The position numbers were made by a program, and so were the translations under genes. Under the pieces are notes generated by a model that worked only from the letters and a program-made list of their open reading frames with translations, was not told the origin of the DNA and did no database searches. From positions 884,609,038 through 884,673,037 of the forward strand of contig NC_133658.1 in the NCBI RefSeq assembly GCF_037893015.1: a DNA stretch of 64,000 nt, in the 5' to 3' direction. The first letter of the stretch is position 1; every line of letters begins with the position of its first letter. Below, in pieces: positions 35,441 to 48,294 of the stretch. This DNA comes from Macrotis lagotis (lineage: Eukaryota > Chordata > Mammalia > Peramelemorphia > Peramelidae).

Positions 35441-36479
35441 TACCACTACAGAGGCGGCACCTAAGGATAAGGTACTATGCTATCTACCAGGATATAAAGA
35501 CCGAAATAGAGCAAACCCAACCCCTGTGTTCTATGGACAATATTAGTGAAGTGTAAAAAGCCCTGGACTCGGGAGTCAGAAGAGTTTGATTTGTATGTCG
35601 CCTCTTCCTCACTGGCCACCTCACTTCTCCGAGTCTCAGTTTCCCCACCTGTAAAATGGAGTCACTAATACTGGTCTTATGTATCTCACAGGGTTATGGG
35701 GAATAAAGCAGTGCTACAGAAAGGGACCCAACCTAATTAGTCTGAGATTGAACAGAAATTCAGGGGCCTAGAAATTTGAACTCTTCTGGAACACTGGTCC
35801 ATTGCAAACCTATTACCTAACACAGAGTCTAGCACATGGTGGATCCTTACACAATCAACCACAAATATTTGTGCTAAATACCCACTATGTACAAAGGATA
35901 CAAAGATAGAAGTCAAACAGTCCTTGCTTTCAAGGAGATCACATTCTGTAGACTAACTTTGTGTATATTTGTATAATGGGGAAACCCCCACACATGCAAG
36001 ACTGGAAAACTTTGGGGAGAGGGTGTCTGGGGATATTGCAATGCTGTATAGTGTAGGGGAAGTGGCTGGAGATGGTACAGCATGTATAGACATTCTATAA
36101 CTGGTTCTAGTTAACAAACCATGGAAATGGAAGAAGATAGAATATCTGACATTGGAAGGGAGCAAAATCCACAGGAATCCAGAGGTCCCAATGTTCAAGA
36201 GCCTGAGTTCCAAGCCAGGGATTGCAAACAGCTCAACATCAGCATCCCTTGCCATAGGGGGCAAGAAACAATCTTTAGGTGAGTCCTTCTGGACCCCTGC
36301 CACCAACAATTGAAACCTGGACCCCTCTAGTTTATTTCAAAGATGAAAAAATTGAGGCAAATACACTTAAATGACTTTATATACAAAATAAATACAAAAT
36401 TATGGTGGGAGGAAGACATTAGCAGTTGAGAACTTAGAAAAGACACTTGTTGACTTCATATATAAGTGATATCATAGTG

Positions 36480-36640
36480 CTTGCCTTCTTCAAGGGGTGA
36501 GAGAGGGACTGAAGGGAGAGAATTTGGAACTCTACATTTTAAAAAATGAATGATTTAAAAATTATTTTTAAACATAATTGGTAAATAGTTAACAAAACAA
36601 ATAAAACATATATATGAAAAAGGAAAAAGAAAGAAAAAAT
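36480..36640 (+). mobile_element. L1 3'-end remnant
   Basis: GGTGAGAGAGGGACTGAAGG, GAATTTGGAACTCTACATTT and an A-rich AAATAAAACATATATATG end. Confidence 0.6.
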
Positions 36641-37659
36641 CCATGCATCTTTATTGATCAGTTGATTAGGCATTCAGCACCCACAGCCTCACCCAAATCT
36701 CCATGATTCTGTCGTATTCCTTCTGTCCCCCTGGGTCTGTGATGGCAGGTTCTCACCACTCTTCTTTCTCCCCTGCCTATTACTCTTTGTCTGCTCTCCT
36801 CGCAAAAAGTGAACCTTTTGAAGTCTCTTCTTGTCCCCCCCTAGTCCTTCCCCCCCCCCTCATTCTGTCTCTCTCACTTCTTTCCTTCCTTCTGAACATT
36901 GAGAATATATATCTCTTTCCTGCTTCCTTTCTGAGGCCACCTAGAGTCCAGCCTTTTCCAAAATGTTAATTGAAAGTGAGCCATGATAAGATCATGGATT
37001 TAGAGATGGAAGAGACTTGAAAGGTCATTATGGAAGGAGAAATGAGGACCTAAGGAAGTTAAGTGAGACTTATCTAAAGTCACACGAGGGGAGGGGAATA
37101 ACTGAGCCTCACATCAACTCGATGAGATGGGTACTACAGACTTGATTATTCCCATATTACAAATGAGGAAACTGAAGCTCATGCAGGTTCAGTGACCTTC
37201 CCAAGGTCATACAATCAGGAGAAGCTCAGAGGCAGAATTCAAACCCAGGTCTCTTGATTCTGAATCTATCACTTTGTTCCTTGTGCCAGAGCTGAGACAC
37301 ATATATAAATAAATACTAGCCTAGGTCCTCTGACTTCAGCCTAGTGTTCTTTCCACTGCATCATGTTGCCTCCATAAGGGAGATGAATCTCAATGCATGG
37401 ACTCTAATTACTCCTCTCCCCTCAGAGAATAAACAAGGAGGAACTAAGCCAGCTCAATTATCTTTTAAAAAAAAGAATGCTCCCTCTGTATGTCTCTCTG
37501 GGTGTTTATGTCCTTTCTGCCTCAGTACAGAAGTTCCCCGGGGTCAGAGTGCTGCTCCCTAGCTCATTCAGTGATGAGCCTGGCAAGCTATAAGGGAGAT
37601 TTTTCCTCCTCTGCCTTCCCTTCTTTCAAGACATTTTCCTGCCTAATCACTCAGTTGTT

Positions 37660-37915
37660 TTTGTTCACCTGTTTCAATTGTGTCCACCTCTTTGTGACCC
37701 CATTTAAAATTTTTTTGGCTAATATACTGAAGTGATTTACCATTTCCTTCTCCAGCTCATTTTTACAGATGTGAAAACTGAGGCAAACAGGGTAAAGTGA
37801 CTTGCCTAGTGTCACACAGTTAGTAAGAGTCAGAGACCAGATTTAAATTCAGAAAGATGAGTCTTTCTGACCCCAGGCCCAGTATTCTATAAACTATAGC
37901 ACCACTGATCTGCCC
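37660..37915 (-). mobile_element. MAR/MON-type SINE, minus strand
   Basis: TCACCTGTTTCAATTGTGTC, CTTCTCCAGCTCATTTTTAC, TGACTTGCCTAGTGTCACAC and AGTATTCTATAAACTATAGC: family order, reverse orientation. Confidence 0.83.
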
Positions 37916-37919
37916 CAGT

Positions 37920-39110
37920 CACTCAGTAGAAACAAACTTATAAACAATTCTTGACTGTGGAGTAGAAGCGAGGGGGTGAGTGAAGAGGAAGACCTAGGGA
38001 TGAGCCCCAAACCTAGGGCATGGTCACAGAGTTTGGGCCAATGAACAGTGAAGCATATCACCTTGGGCAAGCCAAGTATTCCATTTCCAGGAACCTGTAT
38101 TCTTAGTTTTATTTGAAATGGAATTATTCTTAAGGGGAATCATTGTCTCCCTTGTGGGTCCCTTTAAAGGGTAATGCCAAAGGAGGTTTTCAGAATTGTT
38201 AAAGTTTAGAGTAGAAAGTGACCATTGTGGTCAGAAAATCCAACCTGCTGCATTGGACTATGGGAGGCAACAATCAGAAACTTGGATTTGGGGTCATAGG
38301 ACCTTGAAGTCAAGTCCTAGCTCTGGTCATTAATGGCTGTGTAATATCACACAAGTTCCTACCCCTCCCCTGAACCTCAGTTTCCTCATTTGTAAAACTG
38401 AGGCTAATAATACTTTCATTATTGAAATCATAGGATTGGGATGAGAAAATAACTTTTTTTCAAATATTAAAACACTATCCAAATGTGGGCAAATCTGATC
38501 TTTCTTCTTTTTTCCCCCCTTCTCATTTCTTCTTTCCTCTCTTCTTCCTTCCTTTCTTCTTTCTTCTCTTTCCTTCCTTCCTTCTACTTTCCATTTTCTT
38601 CTTTTCTTTCCCTCCTTCCTACTCCTTCCTTCTTTCCACACAAGTTCTGAACAATGCACCATGCTAATTTCTGGGAAGAAGCTAAATGAAGAAGACTCTG
38701 ACCTCCTAGAACATATAATCTAATGTGTAAGATAATAATTATGATAACAATAATACCCAATAATTTTACTTGCAACTATGAAAAGCAGTTATTTTAGTAG
38801 TAACAGAACATTAAATGTAAAAGAACAAGAGTAATTTTTCCTAGGACCATTTCTACCTGAACACCATCAATAATTTGAAAATGATATATTAATAACTGAC
38901 ACATATTCTAAAATTTGTAAAGTTTTACCTCTATTGTCCCATTTGTGCCTCAAATCAATCTGATGAGACATTTTACAGATAAGGAAACTGAGACTCAGAG
39001 AGAATCAATGATCTTCCCACAGTCAAACAATAAGGAGACCTCAGAGGTAGAATGCAAACCCAGGTCTCTTGACTCAGTTCATTGTTCTATTCCCTGGACC
39101 AGAGATAAGA
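37920..39110. other. No gene seen; pyrimidine tract and SINE relics
   Basis: Core-SINE relics at about 38270-38450 and 38880-39090. A CT-rich tract lies at about 38500-38635. The rest is unique. Confidence 0.55.
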
Positions 39111-39114
39111 CAAG

Positions 39115-39154
<40 letters not shown>

Positions 39155-39180
39155 TAGATAGATAGATAGATAGATAGATT
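39115..39180. repeat. Compound (GACA)n(GATA)n microsatellite
   Basis: About nine GACA units pass directly into six or seven GATA units at about 39153. Confidence 0.96.
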
Positions 39181-39364
39181 AAAAATACAGATATAGATAG
39201 ATATATAGATATATATGCTTGTATGTACATGTATTTGTATGTGTGTACAATAGGTGGAAGAGTTGATCAAAATATAATTGATTGTAAAGGGCAAGTAACA
39301 GTCAAGTGTTAAGGTTTTAAATGAAGTGTAAATGAATAATAGCATTCTGTGATGATCATGATGA

Positions 39365-39625
39365 TGATGATTGTCCTTCTTTCTCAAAGAAGACCATGAC
39401 ATGCACATGAATTGGATTTGAGGGAAGGGGTGATGTGCTAAGTCACCAGCTTCACTTTCTCCTCTGGAGCCATCTGGGTCCAGTGGCCAGAAAGGAATCA
39501 GGACAACTAGAGACCCTGAATGTGAGGCAATCAGGGTTAAGTGACTTACCCAAGGTCACACAACTAGTACGTGTCTGAGGCTGGATCTGAACTCTGGTCC
39601 TCCTGACTTCAGTGTGCCACCTGGC
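39365..39625 (-). mobile_element. RTESINE1-like SINE with the RTE-like tail
   Basis: TTGTCCTTCTTTCTCAAAGA at its left end is the reverse complement of the LINE tail at 19198-19218, with two or three mismatches. The body has GCCATCTGGGTCCAGTGGCC, then CAATCAGGGTTAAGTGACTT and a tRNA-like end at about 39600. Confidence 0.75.
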
Positions 39626-39843
39626 ATTCTGTAACTCTTTTAAGAAGAGAGTCTTCATTAAATTTGAAGGAAATGAGGGCACCTTGTTATTAACTGGTCA
39701 AAACTTCAGCCTTTTGAAAAGCAAGAGGTTCTTTTTGAAGTCAGTCAAGAAAGGATCTGTGGAAGTCCAAAAGAGAGTCCAGCTCCAGAATGAAATTCAG
39801 ATGAGAGGTACAGACCCAGAGAGTCTAAAAGAATGACATGTCA

Positions 39844-39950
39844 GGGCAGCTAGGTGGCTAAGTGGATAGAGCACTGGTCCTGGAGTCAGGAGTACCTTGG
39901 GCAAAGTCACTTAACTCCATTGCCTTGCACAAACTGTTAAAAAAAATTAA
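39844..39950 (+). mobile_element. WSINE1-like SINE with an internal deletion
   Basis: GGCAGCTAGGTGGCTAAGTG ... GAGTCAGGAGTACC joins directly to TTGGGCAAAGTCACTTAACT, so about 60 central bases are missing. The A-rich tail is kept. Confidence 0.9.
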
Positions 39951-39959
39951 GAGTAACAG

Positions 39960-41025
39960 GTTTAGGAGTTTCCATGACCCCAGGGGCCAGAAGGTTGAGG
40001 ACACTGGCCAAGACCCTGCCTTGGTCACAGTTGCCTTGGTCACATGTATTTCTTATACAAGGAACAAAAACAACCTCTCCATTACTGAATAGCCTGTGTG
40101 TGCTCATTCTTCCCACTGGCAATGTTTGTGCTTGGAGAGAGCATGCCATAGGTTTATGAAGAGGAGGAAGTGTTTTGTTATTGTACATACTAGTCATTTC
40201 AGTAAATTACTTTGCTCTGAGCTACTTGCGTCCTCCAGTTGACCATTTAACATCAATATACCGGTGGGGGCTCATGAACCATAGTTCTACAAGTGAAAGC
40301 CCACAGAGTACTATGAACCTAAGCTGATTGCTCCCAAGGGAAAGCAGGGCAAGTTGGGGGATGAATATAGATGAGGAATATAACCTGCCAGGAGATCCTG
40401 TGAGGAAGTAATCACTTTCTAGAGCTTCATTTCTTTTGCATTTCTACTCCCACTCTTTCATTCTAGCACCTAGGATGGTGCTGGTAATAGAATAGATTCA
40501 ATAAGAAAGTCCTTGAGCTGACTGCCCCAGAGCACAATCTCTCCCTTTGGATTAGAGGATACCATAGGCAACAACCCCCCCTTTGTCACCCCCACTTTCC
40601 CTTCCCCTCTCCATGCCACTCCCAAGCCCCCAGCCAGGTTGAGCCCCAAGAGGTTGCCACATAATCTGAGCTGCCCTTCCTTCTCATCCCCAGGCCTGAG
40701 GGAGCACCCCTAAAGTAGCTTCACCCTCACAAGGTTCGACTCCCTTTCTCTCCCTCTTTCCCACAGGCATTTTTGATCCAGGACCCATGGGATGACATCT
40801 CTTTCTACTCCTCTGGCTTTCTCACTCCAACCATTAGAAGTCTTAGCTAGGCAGGTTCCCAGGGTTTTAATAGACATCTCTCATCCACCCAGGGAAACAC
40901 CCTTTTGCATTGATTTCTCCTTGAGGCAATGCTAATTTTTCAGAGACAGGTGAGCCTACTTTTGAAGAACATCCTGGCTAGGAGGTGCAGGACATCCCTG
41001 CTCAAAAATCTTTAATGGCTCTTCA
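39960..41025. other. No gene seen; mostly unique intergenic DNA
   Basis: From 40200 to 41025 I recognise no repeat. The base composition is mixed and there is no long open frame. It is one of the longest repeat-free blocks in the intergenic part. Confidence 0.45.
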
Positions 41026-41029
41026 TTGC

Positions 41030-41560
41030 TTCTAGGGTGATGCCATAGTGGATAGAGTGACAGACCAGGAGAGTTTAAATTCAGCTTCAGACATGTACCA
41101 GCTGTGTGACCCTAAGCAGATCACTTTACCGCATTGCCTCATTTTCCTCATCTGTAAAATAGGGCAGACAAGGAATGGCAAACCACTCGGATCTTTGCTA
41201 TGAAAATCCCAAATGAGGTCACAGAAAATCAGACATGACTGAAAAACTATCTAACAACCTCATTTCTTCTAGGATAAAATGCTTAGGGTTTAAAACCCTC
41301 CACAATCCAGTTCCCATCTCATACCTCTCCAGACTTATTACACATTACTTTCCTCCACATACTCTGCATTTCATTCAGATTGCTCAGGTAGCTGTGATTT
41401 GTACAGGATGTTCTATTTCTTACTTCCAGAACATTCCATCTCCCACCTTTGCATTCATTAGTGGTGCCTCATATTTGGAATGCACAGACTCTCTAGATTA
41501 CTTCAAAATGCAGCTCATGTTCTCGGAAAATGTTGTCCCATTTCCCTCGGGTTATTATAA
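41030..41560 (+). mobile_element. MAR/MON-type SINE followed by an L2/CR1-like 3' end
   Basis: 41030-41255 is a plus-strand SINE (GATGCCATAGTGGATAGAGT ... AGACATGACTGAAAAACTAT). 41265-41560 has AAACCCTCCACAATCCAGTT, CCAGACTTATTACACATTAC and GGAATGCACAGACTCTC, a conserved old L2/CR1-type LINE 3' end. Confidence 0.7.
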
Positions 41561-42199
41561 TCCTTTCCTCCTGTGGTTATGAATTGTTACAAGACCCAGG
41601 GGCATTGGGGGGGCTTCTACCTGCTCAGCAGGACCAGGAATCTTCAGAGTGAGCATTTCTATCTCAGAAATCAACCCTACACACCAGAGCTTCATTTATT
41701 GTTTTGTTGTGGCAAAGTATAACAAGTTTCTCAAACTATGGTTTGAGTGAAAAGATTGGTTTCTTTAGAGAGAGCTCAGCTTTCCCATCAATCACCTCTC
41801 CACTAGGGAAGAAGTGCTCCTGGGGATCTCTCCCTATTTTAATTACAAACTCTGGATGCTGGAAGACTTGTCCTATCGAGAAGAGATAAAAATTCATTAG
41901 ATAGTATTGTACAAGAAGGAGAGTCTTGGAGGAGCAAGTTGGGCAGGTTGCTATTGTGTAACCTTCATTGTTTAAGCAACAAAGGAGGTTAATAATTTCC
42001 CCTTTTCTCAGAATGGGAGAGGAAAGGGATAGGGGAAAGGGGTCAAGGGGAGGGGAGGGGAGGGGAGTGTAGGTGCTAGAAGAGATGGAGGATCATGGGA
42101 GAGGGGGGTCAGATACAGCATGATTTTGAGAAGGGACAGGGTGAGAGAATAGAGTAAATGGGAGTGGGGGGGCATAGGATGGAGGGAATTACAACTAGC

Positions 42200-42425
42200 A
42201 AGAGCAACTGTAGGGAAAAAATATTTGAAGCAATTTCTCTGATGGACACAGGATAAAGAATGCTATTCATCCCAAAGAAAGAGCTAATGATGTCTGAATA
42301 AAGACTGAAGAACACTTTTTTCTAATTTCGTTTTTCTTGAAGTTTCTCTTTGTGGGGGAGGGGGATTCTGTTTACTTTTCCAACATGTCTTTTGTAGTAA
42401 TATGAAAAAAATAAAATAATTTTCC
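42200..42425 (+). mobile_element. L1 3'-end fragment
   Basis: CATCCCAAAGAAAGAGCTAA, TGATGTCTGAATAAAGACTG and a T/A-rich end, similar to 22840-22900. Confidence 0.7.
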
Positions 42426-42619
42426 CTATTCTCTATTTTTGCATAAATTTTCCCCCTCTTTCCCAGTTTGGGGTGGTTGTTACCTTACACCTATAGGTTA
42501 GAGGTAAGATCTTAGAGTATAAAAACTTAAAATGGCTAATCTATATTTTCTGTCATTTTGTTTTAACCCTATATTTTTTAAGGTTTTTTAGTTGCCTAGA
42601 CTTAAAAAAGTGATGAAGG

Positions 42620-42765
42620 GGAGCAGCTAAATGGTGCAGGGGACAGAACACCAACTCTAGGGTCAGGAAGACCAAGTTCAAATCCAATCTCAGGCATTTA
42701 ATAACTACCTAGCTGTGTGACCTTGGGCAAATGGCTTAACCCCATTACCTTGCCCAAAAAAAGTG
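42620..42765 (+). mobile_element. WSINE1-like SINE
   Basis: GGAGCAGCTAAATGGTGCAG ... GGCATTTAATAACTACCTAG ... CTTGCCCAAAAAAAG, with moderate divergence. Confidence 0.88.
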
Positions 42766-43327
42766 ATGGAGGAAATAATGCAGATTAATTTAAAATGTAT
42801 CGTGATTTTCAGAGTTGGTTGTTAAATATTTGCCCTCATGCCTCTGATTATATAAATAAGTTTATTCCCCATATAATAATGGCTAGCATTTTTAGAGTTT
42901 GCAAAATGCTTCATATATCTATTATATCATTTGATCCTCAGAATAATTCTGGAAGGTAGGTTTTATTCTGCCCATTTCTCATATGAGGAAGTAAGATCAG
43001 ATTGATCGACTTGATCTTGCCTGGGATCGCAGGATGTGAGCTCAAGTCTTGGTGACTCAGAGTTCCTTATAGAATATAATCTTGAGTGCAGGAAGAATTG
43101 CTTTTGTTTTCATACACCTCCCATCTAGCCCAGCATATCGTAGGTACTTGATTAATACCTATGGATTGAGGACAACATACATGCTGTATGTTTACTTCTC
43201 TCTGTACCTTTATAAATTTCCTCTTAATTGGTTTGGCCCATTGTTCTCGATTGCTTAGTATTTTGGGCCCAATATCCTAGCCTGTTTAAGTCTTTTTCCA
43301 GTCATATCCTCTATTATCCATCCCAAA

Positions 43328-43330
<3 letters not shown>

Positions 43331-43420
<90 letters not shown>
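43331..43420. repeat. Compound (CT)n(AT)n microsatellite
   Basis: About 19 CT units at 43331-43368 join about 20 AT units to 43408 and three GTAT units. Confidence 0.97.
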
Positions 43421-43423
<3 letters not shown>

Positions 43424-43887
43424 TACTTATCTGTAAACATATTGCCTCTTCTAGTAGGATGGAAGCTCCCTGAAGGCTGGGACCATAACATTTTTTCCAT
43501 TTCCATCCCAAAATATCTAGTACACAGTAGATGTTTAATAAATGTTTATTTATTGCAACAACCTCATAACAATCCTATGAAGTAAGTCCAACAAATATTC
43601 TTGTACCATTTTATACACAGGCAGCAGGTCAAAGTCAGCCTTTCCTGACTTCAAGCTCAGCCCTCTATCCATTATACCAGAAAAAGTATAGAGGATAGTC
43701 TCTTAAAGGACATTACTTCTCTTTTATGATCTCTTTCGGTTATCTAGTCTTGCTTCCATCTGCTGTGTAGCATTCCTTTTAAAAACCAGAGTTGTCTAGG
43801 GAGTTCCCTGTGTGGCCACATCAGTCTCTTTGGATACCCCTCTTTTTTCTTCCATAGAACTTCATCACCCCTTTGTGCTCTATGGTA

Positions 43888-43942
<55 letters not shown>
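43888..43942. repeat. (GT)n microsatellite
   Basis: About 26 GT units with one early TT interruption. Confidence 0.97.
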
Positions 43943-43944
<2 letters not shown>

Positions 43945-44317
43945 CCCATCAATTTTAATTCATCAACTAATTTCTCCACATCTATCAGTTCCAGAATAGC
44001 AGGCCTCTTGAACTTCCCCCTACTTTTAGTGCAATGAAATTACTATTAAGGAAAGATCACAAATGTACAAGATGCTCTTTGGGGGATTAGAAAACCAGTA
44101 AACATCCAGTGGACTTGAAGTTTCCCATACTACAATATCATGGCTTCACACCAAGGTTGTGAGGTTTCCTAAACATCTCATTCCTTCTTCTGACCAGTTG
44201 GATACTGTGATCACCATATCACTTCTTTCTCCCTCTGATGGTCATAACTCAAATGGTCTCCTCCAGCTCTAATGCCTCTTCAGATTCCTCCATTTCCTTA
44301 CAAGAATATATATCTTG

Positions 44318-44478
44318 GGGTGGCTAGGTGGCGTAGTGGATAAAGCACCGGCCCTGGAGTCAGGAGTACCTGGGTTCAAATCCGGTCTCTGATACTTAAT
44401 AATTACCTAACTGTGTGTTCTTGGGCAAGTCACTTAACTCCATTTGCCTTGCAAAAAAAAAAACTAAAAAAAAAAGAA
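44318..44478 (+). mobile_element. WSINE1-like SINE, full length
   Basis: GGGGTGGCTAGGTGGCGTAG ... ATACTTAATAATTACCTAAC ... TTGCCTTGCAAAAAAAAAAA. Likely target-site duplication AGAATATATATCTT at 44302-44315 and 44475-44488. Confidence 0.92.
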
Positions 44479-45084
44479 TATATATCTTCTCAGTGTCTAG
44501 TGCTACTCATCCATCCCTTGGAGCTATATTGTTTATTTTGAATACAGGATATGTTTTCATCATTATAATTCTGGCCTTAAATTGTATCATACCAAATCTT
44601 AGGGCTACCCATAAATGCAAGTTTATCCCTTGTGCCAGGAGTTGGATGTTTTACAACCTATTAAATTTTCTACACTCATATCAAGGTTTCAGAGATTATG
44701 TTGCTTTAATTGCTGGCCTTCTGGGATGTGGTCTCCCTTGAATTACAAGTTCTCTCCTCTGCTATTTTTTTTTCTCCTTTGTGTGATATACCATTCTCAA
44801 TAGTATTAGGCTTCAAAATTCATGTGGGAAGATCTTCCTATCCCTTCCCTTTTCAGTTTTAATCTTTCTTTTTAAAAAAGGGTTTTTTTATTTAAATTTC
44901 AAATTTTCTTCCTCCCCCACCTATTGTTAAGGAAAGAAATAAGATACCCTGATTTAAACCTCTCTTGATCATAGGTGGAAAACTGAGATGATCATCTGTC
45001 CTGCCCTTCCTTCCCCCCAGAAGACTCCAGCAAAAGTTAAGAGATTATGGCTTTGCTACCAAACACTTTTAATAGAAGCACAAA

Positions 45085-46230
45085 ACTTGTTGGCAAAACA
45101 TCTTTATTGTTTAAAAAAATATAAATCTTTATTCTAAACATATGAAAAATCATTTTTTTTGTCTAGAAATGTCTTATAACACATAAGATCTTTGAATTTC
45201 CAGTGTTTTCCCAGACCTAACAAACCTCAGTGATAGGTCCCTTGGCACCTCTCTCTAAATAAGAAAACAAAGCTAACTCAGGTTGCCGAGTGACTGTGAA
45301 AAGAATGCATGGGGCCAACCTGTTAAGGGCAGGCTATACTGGAGGAAGGAGTTGTCCCAAAAGTCTGTGTGCAGACTTAAGTTCTTAATCCTTAATTGAA
45401 AAGTGCTAGGGGATTTTTGGGGGGGGGGATACCCATTGGGAAAAGTGCCCACTAGTGCTACTGCAGACTAGGGTAGACATTAGTTTAGGTCCTGCCTTCT
45501 GCCTTCTCTCACCCCCAAGCTAGTTAATTTTGAGTAATTTGGCACCTGGCGGACAGGGTGTTGTTAGTATAATACAGAAGTTACATGGCAGCAGGTCTTG
45601 ATTTCACAGTGTTTTTCTTCTTCAAATCTTAGTAACTCAGCAACAGCTATATAACACTGAAGAAAGCTTTCTCTCTTCCCCCATCACGCTTGACTCTTCT
45701 TAGATCACAATTGTGGCTTTTTCCATACCAACTTAAGAGGTAAATGAACTTTACACCAGTATTCATAAGCCCCTCATGCCTATCCTGGCATCCTTCTGTT
45801 TTTAAATCTTACAGAGAATTGGAGAGGATGGACTCCATAGGTCTTTCCACAATGGTAAGGTTCTTTTTAATTGGTTCCTTAGTCATGGAACAGTAATACA
45901 TAGTTTAAAGAATTTATACAGGCGACAACTGCTGCTTTTAAAGTTACACAATGACAGTCTTATAGATCCACATGGGGATGGTTAAAGACTAAAGAATTGA
46001 AAATTCATAAATGTTTCTGTTTACACTTCTGTTCTCATAGCTAATGGATAATTTACATAAAACTTAATACAGCCATGTTCATGAATGTAAAAGTATACTT
46101 TAGTAAGTTCCTTTATTTCCTGCCTAGGAGCCAGATTGAGGAAATACATGTGCTTTCATGTGCCAAAGCTGTGATCCAAGCAGAAGGCCTTCATTAAATA
46201 ACTAACCATGGAAGTAGAAGTGTAAAAAGA
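45085..46230 (-). other. Candidate distal 3'UTR end of H6PD with two poly(A) signals
   Basis: This 1.1-kb block is free of recognisable SINE and LINE sequence, unlike nearly all its surroundings. Read on the minus strand it is AT-rich and non-coding, and it ends with two AATAAA hexamers (plus-strand TTTATT at 45128-45133 and 45103-45108) followed by a GT-rich stretch (GTTTTGCCAACAAG). No genomic poly(A) tract follows, so it does not look like a retrocopy. The block lies 7-8 kb downstream of the H6PD stop on the same strand. Mammalian H6PD transcripts are known to have a 3'UTR of several kilobases, so it may be the distal end of that UTR. The intervening DNA contains SINEs and a GGAA microsatellite, which weakens the case. 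It could instead be the last exon of an unrelated non-coding transcript. Confidence 0.35.
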
Positions 46231-47150
46231 AGCACAAATGCAAAATTGATTAATTATCCTTTTCTGTTTCTGGTTAGGGAAGTCACACCCACATATGTAT
46301 TATATATACATATATATATGCATGTATAATACACACACAGATGATCCTGGCTTTAAGTTGCTGAAAATTTCAATGAAGTGATTGCTTTCCTATTTGACTT
46401 AGTGATAATTTGTTACAATTAAAATAAGAGATGTGTCTCCCCTTGCTAACAGTGCTAACTATTTGCTCCCTGCTGGCTGCTAGATCCAATCCTGTAGCAA
46501 TATGTCATCAACAAATGAAATCTCTCTGTGTGTATATAAACACACGTGTATGTGTACATTACATACATGTTAAATACATGTGTGACACATGTATTGTTTA
46601 TATAGATATGCCTTTTATATACATGTGTGGATATTATAGTGAAGCCAGTTTTTTCAAGAGCCTACAAACAATCTGTCTTCTATGCTTATAATTCCATAAT
46701 GGCACATTTTCATAGGGTGGGTTGCTATAAAATGAGGGACACATATATATAGAGAGAGGTGGGGGTTCAGGGAGGTGGAAAATGGCCATGGTAAGGATAA
46801 AGAGAGTTAAAAGACTGGAATCTTAAGAATTTTACATATGGGGAAGGTCAAGAGGTCAAAAAGGCCAGAGACATCAAATGGATTGCCCAAGATCATAGAT
46901 CTAATGAGTGTTAGAATGTGCTTGAATCCTGAATTTCACCATTTCAGACAACTACTACCACCCACACCTACACACATAGAAACACACTCCACTGATAAAA
47001 GAAACTCCAGGGTCCAGTTCAAAGCTTCTAAACTAAACACATGGGGCCCAGTGGATAGAGTCAGGAACACCTGAGTTCAAACGTGGCCTCAGATATATAC
47101 TAGCTGTGTGCCTCTGGGCAAGTTACTTCACCCTGATTGCCAAAGAAAAA
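46231..47150. other. No gene seen; AT-rich DNA with SINE relics
   Basis: TATA/CATG-rich low-complexity pieces at 46290-46340 and 46530-46630, a core-SINE relic at about 46830-46930, and a short SINE at about 47040-47145 (AGTGGATAGAGTCAGGAACA). Confidence 0.5.
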
Positions 47151-47152
47151 GA

Positions 47153-47268
47153 AAAGGAAAGGAAGGGAGGGAGGGAGGGAGGAAGGAAAGAAGGAAGGAA
47201 GGAAGGAAGGAAGGAAGGAAGGAAGGAAGGAAGGAAGGAAGGAAGGAAGGAAGGAAGGAAGGAAGAAA
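47153..47268. repeat. (GGAA)n microsatellite
   Basis: A pure purine tract with about 18 tandem GGAA units at 47190-47264. It grows out of the A-rich tail of the SINE ending at about 47145. Confidence 0.97.
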
Positions 47269-48251
47269 ATACACGCTGCCTCCCTTCCCCAAGGGTCCAT
47301 GAACATACATCAACACAGAACCAATGAAAAATAAAAAGAACAACAGGAAAGGATATTACCAGGGAAAAGCAGGGCACAAAATGATAAGTTAGTCACATGG
47401 TGTGGGTAAGGGATGATGGTCAGATAGCATGACTGCTCTCCTTGCTCCATGCTCCATCACAATATCTAGAGAAAGTGAGAAGGCTGCTAGCATCTTTGAT
47501 GGCTGACCCTGCTGTGCTGAGTAGTTTACAGGAATAGGAAATTCATACAGGATGGAGAATCATGGGTGGGTTTCATTCTGCCTTATTGGAGGGAACAGTA
47601 AACTTACACATATATTGAGACACACAACACAGGGATTAAATTTGTCCTGTTTGGCAGGACAACTTTGAAAGGAACACATTGGATTTATTATATTTTTTAA
47701 AAGAAGTATGAAACAGAAATTCCTAATTTCCCTTAAAACGAGCAAAAACAAAGCAAACAAATGAAATTCCTATTTTCCTATAAAATAAACACAAAAACTA
47801 AACAAAACAAACACAAAAACCAAAATAAACAAAGACAATAACTTGTTCCACTTGGGACCAAAAGGTGGAACTAGGAGGGACAGATGGCAGTTTGGGGTTA
47901 AGGAGACTTAAGTTTGATACGACAAAGAATTTACTGCTAATCATAATCCAAAGTGGAATGGCTGTTCCTTTGGAAGAAAAGATTTGGAGATCTCCAAAGC
48001 AGAAGCTGAATGATTCCTAGTTGGCAGTATCATAATAGAGATTCTTTTGGTGTTGCTGGACTAGATGGGGTCTGAGATTCAAGGACTGATTATTTTGGAG
48101 AAAAGGTTTAGAGAGCTGGGGGATTAGCTAATGTTTACAGGACTCATCTCTTCCAAAACATAAAGGCAAAACTTTCATTATGTGCTCTACTAATTCCATT
48201 CCAATGGGTTGCCATCTTAAGGCAGTGGTATCATATGCAATCATTTTCCTT

Positions 48252-48253
<2 letters not shown>

Positions 48254-48291
<38 letters not shown>
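48254..48291. repeat. (AC)n microsatellite
   Basis: About 19 AC units. Confidence 0.97.

Positions 48292-48294
<3 letters not shown>

Noticed and set aside
35175..35546. Leu-, Ser-, Tyr- or Val-rich frames over the CTA repeat
   Set aside because: All are translations of the trinucleotide repeat in different frames.
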